64,000 nucleotides of DNA from Nesterenkonia marinintestina (GCF_025420485.1 NZ_JAOEFD010000003.1:1-64000), one strand, 5' to 3'. Counted from the stretch's first letter, positions 1 to 6,933 are shown. Notes: a model not told the origin generated them from the sequence alone. Translations and numbers: made by a program.

Positions 1-1
1 A

Positions 2-1294
2 CTGCTGCAGGCCCTGGGCCAGGACCTCGACGGTCGCGCCCACCGACTGGCCACCCTGGACGCCTACTACGCCGGGGACACCCCGCTGAGCTTCATGAGC
101 CCCGAGGCCCGGGAGGCCCTGTCCAACCGGCTGACCCGGATGAGCGCGAACTACTGCCGGCTGGCAGTGACCTCCATCGCCGAGCGGCTGCGCGTCACCG
201 GCTTCACCCGCGACGGAGCCCCCGACCCCGCCCTGTGGGAGACCTGGGCCGCGAGCGACCTCGACCAGCTCTCCGCGACCCTGCACCGGGAGGCGCTGAT
301 CCTGGGCTCCGCGTTCGTCATCGTCTGGGCCGATGAGACCGGCCGGCCCTCGATCTCGGTGGAATCCGCGCACCAGATGATCGCCCGACGTGACCCCGGC
401 ACACGGCAGATCACCGCCGCGGTGAAGAAGTGGGAGACCCCCACCGGCACCGCAGCCGTGGTCTACGAGCCGGAGAGGATCACCCGGTACACCTCGAAGT
501 CTCACGGGGCGACCGCGGCCTCACAGTTCACCGCCGCCGAGACCGTGGCCAACCCCCTCGGAGTGGTCCCGGTGGTGGAGTTCCGAAACTCCGACCGGCT
601 GCTGGAATCCGGGGTCTCCGAGCTGCGGGATATCGTCCCGCTGCAGGACTCGCTGAACAAGCTTCTGGCGGACCTGATGGTGGGCTCCGAGAACTACGCC
701 CGCCCGCGCCGCTGGGCCACCGGAATCGAGCTGGAAGAGGACGAGGACGGCGAGGTCACCAACCCCTATCCGGAGTCGGACAAGATGATGATCTCCGAGG
801 CTCCGGACTCGAAGTTCGGGCAGCTGCCGGCCTCTGACCTGAACAGCTACGAGACCGCGATTCGCTCCATCGTCTCCCAGATCATGGCCGTCTCCAGCCT
901 GCCGGCGCATTACGTGGGAGTGACCGGGAACCAGCCGCCGAGCGCGGACGGTCTGCGGGCCGCTGAGGCCTCTCTGACCGCCCGGTGCGAGGCCCGACAG
1001 GCCACGTTCGGACGGGCCTGGGAGAAGGTCATGGACCTGGCCCACGCGGTGGCCACCGGCACCGACCCGCGGGCCGCGAACGTGAGCATCACCTGGGCCG
1101 ACCCTGCCACCCGCTCCGCGGCACAGGAGGCCGATGCGGTGGTCAAGCTCTACACCGCCGGATTGCTGCCTGCCACGACCGCCCTGGAACGGCTTGGCTA
1201 CACCGAGGACGAGATCACCCGGATCAGGGCACAGCGTCGCGGTGAAGCCCTCGACCGGGCCGGGACCGAGATCGGGGCGGTGATGACCTCGTGA
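2..1294 (+). CDS. Phage portal protein, SPP1 gp6-like (5' partial)
   Basis: This is the dodecameric ring at the capsid vertex through which DNA is packaged. The frame is open to the left edge, and the residues before the first ATG (at 95) read LDAYYAGDTPLSFMSPE, a typical actinophage portal N-terminus, so the true start lies upstream. About 430 residues are visible, close to full length for the SPP1-type family (440-500). The stop overlaps the next gene by four bases (GTGA), which implies translational coupling. Terminase genes would be expected just to the left. No frameshift or internal stop is seen. Confidence 0.9.
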   Translation: MLQALGQDLDGRAHRLATLDAYYAGDTPLSFMSPEAREALSNRLTRMSANYCRLAVTSIAERLRVTGFTRDGAPDPALWETWAASDLDQLSATLHREALILGSAFVIVWADETGRPSISVESAHQMIARRDPGTRQITAAVKKWETPTGTAAVVYEPERITRYTSKSHGATAASQFTAAETVANPLGVVPVVEFRNSDRLLESGVSELRDIVPLQDSLNKLLADLMVGSENYARPRRWATGIELEEDEDGEVTNPYPESDKMMISEAPDSKFGQLPASDLNSYETAIRSIVSQIMAVSSLPAHYVGVTGNQPPSADGLRAAEASLTARCEARQATFGRAWEKVMDLAHAVATGTDPRAANVSITWADPATRSAAQEADAVVKLYTAGLLPATTALERLGYTEDEITRIRAQRRGEALDRAGTEIGAVMTS

Positions 1295-1869
1295 AGCTCT
1301 ACGAGGAGGTCGTGGACGCCCTAGGAGCCCAGGCGTCGAAGTCCCTGCTCGGCCTGCACCAGCTGATGGAGGCCGGGACCATCACCCGGGAGGAGTTCAT
1401 CGACACCGCGGCCACCGTGGTGGACGTGGCCCGACAGCGCGGCACCGCAGCCGGGGAAGCCTACTTCCGGGCCTACGCCGAGCAGGCCACCGGCCGGCCC
1501 TACACCCTGGCGGCGACCCTGCCGGAATCCCAGGCCGACCGGCTCTCCACAGCCCTGGCGACGATCCTCGCGGCCTCCCAAGACACGCACATGCAGTTGG
1601 ACCGGCTGGCCACTGCGGAACCGATGGAGGCCGCATCGGACGGGTTCCAGCAGGCCATGCAGAGGGAGAAGACCGTCACCGGGTGGACCCGCGGCCTCGA
1701 CACCGGAGCTTGTCAGTTGTGCACCTGGTGGTGGCGCGAGGGACGGGTCTTCCAGCCCACGCACCGGATGCCGCGTCACACCGGCTGCAGGTGCCACCCC
1801 GTTCCGCAGATCAACGTCCGAAGCCGGAACTACCAGACCGAAGCCCAGGCACAACGCCTGGCCCGATGA
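1291..1869 (+). CDS. MuF-like phage minor head protein
   Basis: A 192-residue protein with a helical N-terminal part and a cysteine/histidine-rich C-terminus: C141, C144, H163, C166, C168 and H169, in the order CxxC...HTGCRCH. This pattern is characteristic of the C-terminal part of Mu gpF / SPP1 gp7 head proteins, which associate with the portal and are injected or help DNA exit. It starts on GTG overlapping the portal stop. No protease or toxin domain is fused to it, unlike some longer MuF proteins. Its position between portal and scaffold is the canonical one. Confidence 0.85.
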   Translation: MKLYEEVVDALGAQASKSLLGLHQLMEAGTITREEFIDTAATVVDVARQRGTAAGEAYFRAYAEQATGRPYTLAATLPESQADRLSTALATILAASQDTHMQLDRLATAEPMEAASDGFQQAMQREKTVTGWTRGLDTGACQLCTWWWREGRVFQPTHRMPRHTGCRCHPVPQINVRSRNYQTEAQAQRLAR

Positions 1870-1880
1870 GAGGAGACACC

Positions 1881-2438
1881 ATGACCGACCACGACACCAC
1901 CGAGCAGGAGCAGGCAGGTCAGATCTCAGATCCGACCACGCCGAACCGCATTTCAGATGCGGATGGGGGAGGTCACGTTTCGAACGCGACCTCCGAGAAG
2001 GGTGTCATTTCAAATGAGACCCCCGAGGGCACGGACAGTACCCGCCCCCTCAGTTCAGATGAGGGTACGCGTTCAGCGAGTACCCCTGAGGAGGACTCGC
2101 AGGAGCCCGACACCTTCCCCCGCGACTACGTGGAGAAACTGCGCGATGAGAGCGCCCGCTACCGCCAGCGCGCCCAGCAGGCCGACGAGTACGCCCACCG
2201 GCTGCACACGGCCCTGACAGCGGCCACCAGACGCCTGGCCGACCCCACCGACCTCCCGTTCGATCCCGAGCACCTGGAGGACCAGGACGCGCTCACAGCG
2301 GCCCTGGACGACCTGGTGGCCCGCAAACCCCACCTCGCCGCCCGCAAGCCCCACGGCTCCATCGGACAGGGAGCACAGCCGCATGATCCGTCATCTGTGG
2401 ACCTGGCGGGCCTGCTGCGGGCGGGAGCGGGAGGATGA
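1881..2438 (+). CDS. Phage capsid scaffolding protein
   Basis: The ATG at 1881 is preceded by AGGAGA and gives 185 residues; a longer open frame upstream has no ribosome site and overlaps the MuF gene. The first 75 residues are a low-complexity acidic/serine-rich stretch with repeated I/V-S-D/N motifs. Residues about 80-115 form a charged helix (YVEKLRDESARYRQRAQQAD) typical of scaffolding proteins, and the C-terminus is basic then disordered. Its position between MuF and the major capsid gene supports the role. The repeat-coding part contains a remarkable run of six hairpins, described separately. The function is inferred from position and helical composition. Confidence 0.75.
   Translation: MTDHDTTEQEQAGQISDPTTPNRISDADGGGHVSNATSEKGVISNETPEGTDSTRPLSSDEGTRSASTPEEDSQEPDTFPRDYVEKLRDESARYRQRAQQADEYAHRLHTALTAATRRLADPTDLPFDPEHLEDQDALTAALDDLVARKPHLAARKPHGSIGQGAQPHDPSSVDLAGLLRAGAGG
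1917..2085 (+). repeat. Array of six short inverted repeats inside the scaffold gene
   Basis: Six successive hairpins have apexes near 1927, 1954, 1981, 2011, 2056 and 2074. Their stems are GGTC-a-GATC/GATC-c-GACC (1917-1937), CCGCAT/ATGCGG (1946-1962), GAGGTC-a-CGTT/AACG-c-GACCTC (1969-1993), GGGT-g-TCATT/AATGA-g-ACCC (2000-2022), CCCTCA/TGAGGG (2047-2065) and GGGTAC-g-CG/CG-a-GTACCC (2063-2085). The stems differ in sequence but each is self-complementary. Every loop is centred on an in-frame serine codon (TCA five times, TCG once). The last two share three bases. Confidence 0.85.
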
Positions 2439-2617
2439 GCGCACGGGACCGCCTCGCGGCGACCTTGTACGAGGCGCTGGAGAAGCTGATCGCCGCGGAG
2501 ATGGACTATCGGACGCGTAAGGGGTTCGACACCCCGTTGTCCCGCGAGTCCGCGATCCGCTACACCCGGGCGTTCGCACAGATCGCCAGGGGCACCCCCG
2601 ACACGGATGCAAAGTAA
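2435..2617 (+). CDS. Small phage protein of unknown function
   Basis: A 60-residue protein whose ATG overlaps the scaffold stop (ATGA), so it is probably translationally coupled to it. It is mostly helical and basic (motif RDRLAATLYEALEKLIAAEM) with no cysteine and no membrane segment. I do not recognise a family. Its position between scaffold and major capsid protein suggests a head-assembly accessory or decoration role, but that is inference only. Confidence 0.65.
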   Translation: MSARDRLAATLYEALEKLIAAEMDYRTRKGFDTPLSRESAIRYTRAFAQIARGTPDTDAK

Positions 2618-2665
2618 TACCCCGGTAGGGTATCCTGGGAGGGTCGGTCCTGGAGGCCGGCCCTC
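2617..2665 (+). other. Two hairpins between the small gene and the major capsid gene
   Basis: ATACCC/GGGTAT (2617-2633, loop CGGTA) begins on the last base of the preceding stop codon. A 9-bp stem GAGGGTCGG/CCGGCCCTC (2639-2665) with one G-T pair follows six bases later. There is no T-run, so these may be RNA processing or partial termination signals that set capsid-gene expression rather than true terminators. The rest of the 131-base gap up to 2748 shows only the ribosome site TTAGGAG before the capsid start. Confidence 0.5.
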
Positions 2666-2748
2666 TCTAGGCTCCTGGCGGGCCGAGGTCACACCAGCAG
2701 GTGCGTGATGACCACGTATCTCGAACCTCAACCGTTAGGAGCTTTCTC

Positions 2749-3591
2749 ATGGCAATGAACCGCGCTGACGCCCCAGAGCTCCTGCAGGAGCAGGTTTCCT
2801 CCATGCTCTTGCAGCCCCTCGAAGCCCAGTCCGTGGTGCTCGCCGCAGGCCCCAAGATCTTCGATTCCGCCTCTCCGCTGCGGATCCCCACCCTGGTCGG
2901 ATCGGGCACCCCCGCGGTGGTCGGTGAGTCCGAGCAGATCCCCGACGACTTCTCCGCCGAGTTCGGAGAGATCCGGCTGATGCCCGAGTCCCGGAAGTCG
3001 ATCAAGTCGATCACCCGGTACAGCAACGAGCTGGCCCGGCAGGCCATCGTCGGCCTCGACGCGGTGCTCAAAGCCCGGATGGTCAACGACATCTCACAGA
3101 TGCTGGATGACCAGCTGCTGGCCGGCGACGGGACCAACGACAGCATCACCGGCATCCTGCACCAGGATGGGACACAGTCGGCGGCGTTCGACGCCTCCGA
3201 GCCCGACGCCTTCCTCGACGCCCAGGCGCTGCTCTCCGCCGCTGAGGTGACCGCGAACCGGCTGCTGGTCAACGGCGGGGACTTCATCACCCTGCGCAAG
3301 GCCAAGGATGGAAACGGACGCTACCTGCTGGAGTCGGACCTGACCCGCGACGCCACCTATCGGCTGTTCGGGGTCCCGGTGACCGTTTCGAACAAAATCC
3401 CCGCGGGCACGGCGATCCTCGCGGACTTCTCCACCATCGCGGTGGTCCGCGACACCGCGCCGTCGGTCAAGATCCTGGACCAGCGTTACGCGGAGTTCGA
3501 CCAGCAGGCCATCCGAGTCACCACCCGGTGGGATCTCGGTCTGCTGCGCCCGGAGGCCGTGGTGGTCATGGGCGGCGACGGCGGCGAGTGA
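2749..3591 (+). CDS. Phage major capsid protein, HK97 fold
   Basis: The 280-residue shell subunit. The ATG at 2749 follows TAGGAG at good spacing; the in-frame GTG at 2701 has no such site. The C-terminal part (AVVRDTAPSVKILDQRYAEF, then QQAIRVTTRWDLGLLRPEAVVVM) is a clear match to HK97-type capsids of the phage_capsid family. The N-terminus lacks a long delta domain, which agrees with a separate scaffold gene upstream. The stop is shared with the next start (TGATG). The gene is full length and shows no decay. Confidence 0.9.
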   Translation: MAMNRADAPELLQEQVSSMLLQPLEAQSVVLAAGPKIFDSASPLRIPTLVGSGTPAVVGESEQIPDDFSAEFGEIRLMPESRKSIKSITRYSNELARQAIVGLDAVLKARMVNDISQMLDDQLLAGDGTNDSITGILHQDGTQSAAFDASEPDAFLDAQALLSAAEVTANRLLVNGGDFITLRKAKDGNGRYLLESDLTRDATYRLFGVPVTVSNKIPAGTAILADFSTIAVVRDTAPSVKILDQRYAEFDQQAIRVTTRWDLGLLRPEAVVVMGGDGGE

Positions 3592-3920
3592 TGAACACCT
3601 ACGTCGCACTGCCCACCGGGCAGGACGTGGCAGATTTCCTGGGCCAGGGCGGGGAACACACGGGCGTGTCCACCCTGGCCCAGGAGCACGTCCCCATCGT
3701 CACCGCGATGGCCCGGGCCTACACCCGCGGCAACGGATTCACCGCCGATGGTGTGGCCGAGGACGTCGCAGCGGTCATCACCACCGCCGCAGCACGGCTG
3801 GTCGCCAACCCCGAGCAGATCCACTACTCCGTCGGCGCGGTCCGCTACTCCGGTGGGTTCAAGGGCTGGTCCCTGGCCGAGACGATGGTCCTCAACCGGT
3901 ACCGGAAACGGGCGTCATGA
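3591..3920 (+). CDS. Phage head-tail connector (gp15-like adaptor)
   Basis: A 109-residue protein directly after the capsid gene, with an ATG overlapping the capsid stop. The helical composition, the size, and the C-terminal segment with GGFKGWSLAETMVLNRYRKR resemble the SPP1 gp15 / HK97 gp6 family of proteins that dock on the portal after packaging. The assignment rests on position, size and this C-terminal pattern (compare VGAVRYSGG...LAE.MVLNRYR in actinophage head-tail proteins). Confidence 0.75.
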   Translation: MNTYVALPTGQDVADFLGQGGEHTGVSTLAQEHVPIVTAMARAYTRGNGFTADGVAEDVAAVITTAAARLVANPEQIHYSVGAVRYSGGFKGWSLAETMVLNRYRKRAS

Positions 3921-4234
3921 TCCTCAAAGACACCATCACCGTGCGGGTGGCCGCCACCACGCATGACAGGTGGGGACAGCCGATCACCACCTACGAGGAC
4001 ACCGACATCCCCGCCCAGGTGTTCCCGGCCGGCTCAGAGGACCCGGACAGGCTCTCCCTGGTCCTGACAGGCCGCTACCGGATCATCGTGCCCGCGGCCG
4101 CCCCGGAGTTCTCCAACAGCTCCAGGATCGTCTGGGGCGACGCGGAGATGGAGATAGAGGGCAAGGTCCAGACCCACACCGCCCAAGGGCGACCGCATCA
4201 CAGAGAGTTCACCGCGGTGTACCGCGGCGCTTAG
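3917..4234 (+). CDS. Phage head closure / head-tail stopper protein (gp16-like)
   Basis: A 105-residue, mainly beta protein (DTITVRVAATTHDRWGQPIT at the start) whose ATG overlaps the previous stop (ATGA). The fold pattern and position match the head-tail stopper family, which seals the portal channel and forms the platform for a tail. In a complete siphophage the minor tail, major tail and tape-measure genes would follow here. Instead the coding strand ends at a hairpin cluster. This is therefore the last structural gene visible in the element. Confidence 0.75.
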   Translation: MILKDTITVRVAATTHDRWGQPITTYEDTDIPAQVFPAGSEDPDRLSLVLTGRYRIIVPAAAPEFSNSSRIVWGDAEMEIEGKVQTHTAQGRPHHREFTAVYRGA

Positions 4235-4244
4235 ACCCCCGGGT

Positions 4245-4359
4245 GACCTGCTCTGCCAGGTCCGGTGTCGCCCGGGACCGTCGGCTGGGGGTTCTGCTTC
4301 CCCCTCTCTCATCAGCCGACGGAGAGACCCCCCGTGAATCAACGAGCACGGGGGGTCTC
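4245..4359 (+). terminator. Three stacked hairpins closing the phage head operon
   Basis: In succession: GACCTG/CAGGTC (4245-4262); a 10-bp perfect stem CCGTCGGCTG/CAGCCGACGG (4278-4322) with an internal GGGGG/CCCCC pair; and a 13-bp perfect stem GAGACCCCCCGTG/CACGGGGGGTCTC (4324-4359, ten-base loop). They start 11 bases after the last head gene. There is no T-tract, as is common in high-GC hosts. They mark the end of the structural operon. Confidence 0.8.
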
Positions 4360-4426
4360 ACTCTGTGCGGGTCCACCCGCCATAGTGACGGATCCGTCAT
4401 CATGGGGACCACCGGACTCACGGGTG

Positions 4427-4456
4427 CGGGGTAATCCAAACGTTTGGATTACCCCG
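4427..4456. promoter_or_regulatory. 30-bp perfect palindrome
   Basis: CGGGGTAATCCAAAC is followed with no spacer by its exact reverse complement. A perfect palindrome without a loop favours a protein-binding site or a cruciform over an ordinary terminator. The AACGTT centre recalls LacI-family operators, but the length is greater. It lies between the head-operon terminators and the AT-rich regulatory stretch. No gene starts within 300 bases on either strand. Confidence 0.7.
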
Positions 4457-4494
4457 TCTTGCTCGGTGTCAGTTAGGTCCGGATCTGAAATCAA

Positions 4495-4775
4495 TGACAA
4501 TGTGCAAAGTTCCCCCACGCCTGCCCTGAGAAACCTGGCAGGATCCTGTCAGGTTTAGGCCCCACCCTCGGCAGGTTCAAGCGTGACAATGTCACGGCTG
4601 ATCTGGGAATTGTTGACAATGTACACAATTCCGCCTGCTACTTGCATGGGAGTGGCGCGATGTTAGCGGCACCGTCGTCTTAGATTGGGTTCTATTAGAA
4701 GCCGTTCCCGCCGTGCTCCTATTGGTAACAATGTACCCAATACGGGACGACCGGAAACTGTGTCTAATAGACACG
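4495..4775. promoter_or_regulatory. Cluster of operator-like repeats around an ACAATGT motif
   Basis: ACAATGT occurs at 4497, 4586, 4616 and 4728, all in one orientation. Two copies sit inside matched inverted repeats with the same 11-base centre type (T-R-ACAATGTAC): GGAATTGT/ACAATTCC at 4606-4632 and ATTGG/CCAAT at 4721-4741. Two other repeats share a 6-3-6 design with an AAT centre: CGTGAC/GTCACG at 4582-4596 and GTGTCT/AGACAC at 4760-4774. TTCTATTAGAA at 4690-4700 is a further palindrome. TTGACA at 4613 could be a -35 box. No convincing gene is present between 4235 and 4763; the base composition is visibly less GC-rich than elsewhere. Confidence 0.6.
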
Positions 4776-4988
4776 ATTGACGGGAGGCTGGGAACGTGGC
4801 GGATCTGCCATTTTCTGCTCCATCCGATCTGCCTCCGCAAGCAGCTCTGCGGCGATCCGCCGCAGACGGGCTGCGCTGGTGTCCGCCTCGGTCGAGGGCT
4901 GGGGGTTACCCAGGGCCATGATCTCGTGAGCCTCGACTCCGAGCAGCTGGGCGATCTGTTCAACGTGCGCGACGGTTGCCGTAGTCAT
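4764..4988 (-). CDS. Small element-encoded protein, possible DNA-binding regulator
   Basis: The ATG at 4988 is preceded by GGAGAG at ideal spacing and gives 74 residues; a longer frame has no start signal. The N-terminal part (HVEQIAQLLGVEAHEIMAL) looks like a helix-turn-helix core and residues 37-58 form a charged amphipathic helix. I do not recognise the family. It is the only gene between the phage head operon and the attachment side, oriented opposite to it. A perfect palindrome sits 22 bases upstream. This suggests a small repressor or directionality factor, but no function is assigned. Confidence 0.6.
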   Translation of the reverse strand: MTTATVAHVEQIAQLLGVEAHEIMALGNPQPSTEADTSAARLRRIAAELLAEADRMEQKMADPPRSQPPVNRVY

Positions 4989-5010
4989 TGTTCTCTCCTC
5001 TGGTGGATTC

Positions 5011-5022
5011 GACAGATCTGTC
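5011..5022. promoter_or_regulatory. 12-bp palindrome upstream of the small minus-strand gene
   Basis: GACAGATCTGTC is a perfect palindrome 22 bases upstream of the start at 4988, placed where an operator over the transcription start would lie. It may be an autoregulatory site. From 5023 to 5354 I see no convincing gene; plus-strand frames there lack ribosome sites and recognisable composition. Confidence 0.5.
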
Positions 5023-5354
5023 AGATTGAAGCGGTCCCGGCTGACGCCGGGGCTGGATTCTCTCGGTCCCCTTCCCCATGAAAGCCCGCCGCCCCCGTCC
5101 ACGCTCTGCGACATTCGCTCACGACTCCTAGACCCCCCGGAGACCGGAGCGTCGAGCAGCTGTGACCTAGCCTGTAGACGGCCGTCTGAGGCTCCCTGGT
5201 CCGGTTCCCCAGGGTTCGGGTGGATATCACCGGCATTCATCGGTTTGAGGCTGAGAATCGAGAAGAGCGCCCGGAGCACTGCTCAACGGGACTACCGCAG
5301 GAGTACAGCCCTGGATAGACTGACCCTGACGGACCGCCCGTGTTGCGGTCCTCC

Positions 5355-5387
5355 AGACCCCCGGGGATTGCAGTCCTGCGGGGGTCT
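5355..5387. terminator. Hairpin next to the element boundary
   Basis: AGACCCCCG and CGGGGGTCT form a 9-bp perfect stem with a 15-base loop, followed by TTCCTATGTT. It lies 25 bases before the first tadB-derived codon, so it could insulate the element from the host operon or be part of an attachment arm. The GAGACCCCC core resembles that of the head-operon terminator at 4324. Confidence 0.6.
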
Positions 5388-5425
5388 TCCTATGTTGCTA
5401 CGTCTCTAAGACTTGCTGATTCAGC
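5388..5425. other. Probable right attachment boundary inside tadB
   Basis: Left of about 5410 the frame is closed (TAA at 5407) and the sequence is unlike TadB. From 5413 the reading LIQLGTSGPEPLREPF is immediately recognisable TadB sequence. The integration core should lie in this interval. The matching left boundary, carrying the first half of tadB, is outside the window, so the duplicated core cannot be defined here. Confidence 0.6.
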
Positions 5426-5886
5426 TGGGGACCTCCGGCCCCGAGCCTCTTCGTGAGCCGTTCGTCGAGTTCGCCAAGGACTACCGCTCAGGACAGAACA
5501 TGGAGACGGCGCTGGACCGGCTGAAGCAGCGTCTCGCCGATCCGGTGGGGGACCGCATCGTCATCTCCCTGACCATCACCCGTGAGGTCGGGGGCTCGGA
5601 CCTCGGTCGACTGCTCGGAACTCTTGCGGAGTTTCTTCGGGAGTCCGCAAGGACCCGCAGCGAGCTCGAAGCCAGGCAGTCATGGACCGTGAACGCGGCG
5701 AAGCTCGCCGTAGCCGCCCCGTGGATCGTGGTGCTGCTGATCTCGACGCAGCCTGATGCCGCCGAGGCCTACCGCACGATGACCGGCCTGATGGTCCTCA
5801 CCGTCGGACTGTGCGTCTCCGTGGTGTGCTACCGCCTGATGCTCCGCATGGGTGCCCTCCCGACGGAAGCGAGGGTGCTGCTGTGA
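5413..5886 (+). pseudogene. tadB: tadB, 3' fragment (Flp pilus inner-membrane platform protein)
   Basis: TadB is a type II secretion F-domain membrane protein of the Tad pilus, usually about 290-320 residues. Only about 157 residues remain here. They hold the conserved DPVGDRIV, GGSDLGRLLGTLAEFLRES and ELEARQSWTVNAAKLAVAAPW segments plus the last two membrane helices. The N-terminal half is absent and the frame begins at the element boundary with no ribosome site. Insertion of the phage-like element is the simplest cause. The downstream part is intact and its stop overlaps tadC (GTGA). It could be restored by precise excision. Confidence 0.85.
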
Positions 5887-6824
5887 CTACGTCGATCGCG
5901 TGGGCGCTCGTGGCCGGGGTCGGCCTCGGTGTGGGGCTGCTGGTGGTCCTCACTTCCCTCCCCGTGCTCAATGAGCCGCGACTCGTCGACCGTGTGGCGC
6001 CTCACCTGCGCTCCTCGACCACGGCCACGGATCTGTTCGGCGGCATTGAGCCGCGCGCCGTCCCCTTCGGTGCGGCAGGACGACTGTTCGTTCCGGTCCT
6101 GGACACGGCGCGACAGAAGATCGAGCGGGTCGTCTCAGATTCGGACCAGCTCAGATCACGGTTGGAGCAGGCCGATTCTGCGCTGACCGTCGCGGACTAC
6201 AGGCTGCAGCAGGTCGTCCTCTCGGCGGCGGTCTGCGTCGTCGCCGTGGCGGGAAACATCATGGCGCTGGTGGCAGACACCTTCCATCCTGCTCTGGCCG
6301 TCGTCAGCGTACTGGCCGCGGGAGTGCTCGGATACGGGTTGCGCGACTCCCTTCTCTCTGCGCGCATCCGCCGCCGACATACGCGCATGCTGTCGGAGTT
6401 TCCGACTGTGGCCGAGATGATCGCCCTGGCGGTCAGCGCGGGAGAGAGCGCTCCGGGAGCCTTCGAACGGGTCAGCCGCATCTCCCGAGGCGAGCTGAAC
6501 ACGGAGTTCCGACGGGTGCAGCGTCACATGCAGGCCGGCGCCAGCTTCGCCGAGGCGCTGAAGCGCATGTCGGTGCGCGTGAGCTCGGCACCGATCACCC
6601 GATTCCTCGAGGGCATCATCGTGGCGATGGAGCGTGGGACTCCGCTGGCCGAGGTGATTCGCGCCCAGGCCCAGGACGTCCGGGACCTGTCGAAGCGTGA
6701 ACTGATGGAGATCGCCGGGAAGAAGGAGATCTCGATGATGGTACCGCTCGTCTTCGGCGTCCTGCCGCTGACCGTGGTGTTCGCCGTCTATCCCGGAGTC
6801 GAACTGCTGTCGATCGGCGTATGA
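5883..6824 (+). CDS. tadC: TadC, type II secretion system F-family protein
   Basis: The 313-residue partner of TadB in the inner-membrane platform of the Tad/Flp pilus. The GTG at 5883 overlaps the tadB stop. A membrane helix lies at about residues 3-25, two more near 115-160, then the cytoplasmic F domain (EFPTVAEMIALAVSAGESA; RMSVRVSSAPITRFLEGIIV), and a C-terminal helix (MVPLVFGVLPLTVVFAVYPG). The length is normal. With tadB broken upstream, its expression may depend on promoters within or beyond the element. Confidence 0.9.
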   Translation: MTTSIAWALVAGVGLGVGLLVVLTSLPVLNEPRLVDRVAPHLRSSTTATDLFGGIEPRAVPFGAAGRLFVPVLDTARQKIERVVSDSDQLRSRLEQADSALTVADYRLQQVVLSAAVCVVAVAGNIMALVADTFHPALAVVSVLAAGVLGYGLRDSLLSARIRRRHTRMLSEFPTVAEMIALAVSAGESAPGAFERVSRISRGELNTEFRRVQRHMQAGASFAEALKRMSVRVSSAPITRFLEGIIVAMERGTPLAEVIRAQAQDVRDLSKRELMEIAGKKEISMMVPLVFGVLPLTVVFAVYPGVELLSIGV

Positions 6825-6933
6825 GATCAGAAGGGCCGAAGAGGCTCGACGGGGGTCACCCGCCCGGCACTGCCGTCGATCCTCAGAACGCTGAGAGTTC
6901 CACATATGAGAGGTACGAAAGAAGGGAAGATCA

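Larger units (their letters stand above)
1..5412. mobile_element. Right end of an integrated phage-like element (head module only)
   Basis: Seven plus-strand phage structural genes, five of them abutting or overlapping, run from the left edge to 4234. About 1.1 kb of lower-GC regulatory sequence with one minus-strand gene follows, and then the host tadB gene begins mid-protein at 5413. No tail, tape-measure, holin or lysin gene lies between the connector genes and the host boundary. The integrase and left end are outside the window. The layout fits either a capsid-forming satellite or a prophage that lost its tail module. The boundary is placed where homology to TadB starts and is good to perhaps 20 bases. 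Confidence 0.8.

Noticed and set aside
4265-4558. Plus-strand open frame after the head-tail stopper, possibly a first tail gene
   Set aside because: It crosses the three terminator hairpins and the 30-bp palindrome, and its protein resembles no tail component.
5026-5409. Plus-strand open frame (127 codons) just before the element boundary
   Set aside because: No ribosome site, proline/serine-rich composition without a recognisable domain, and it runs through a terminator-like hairpin.
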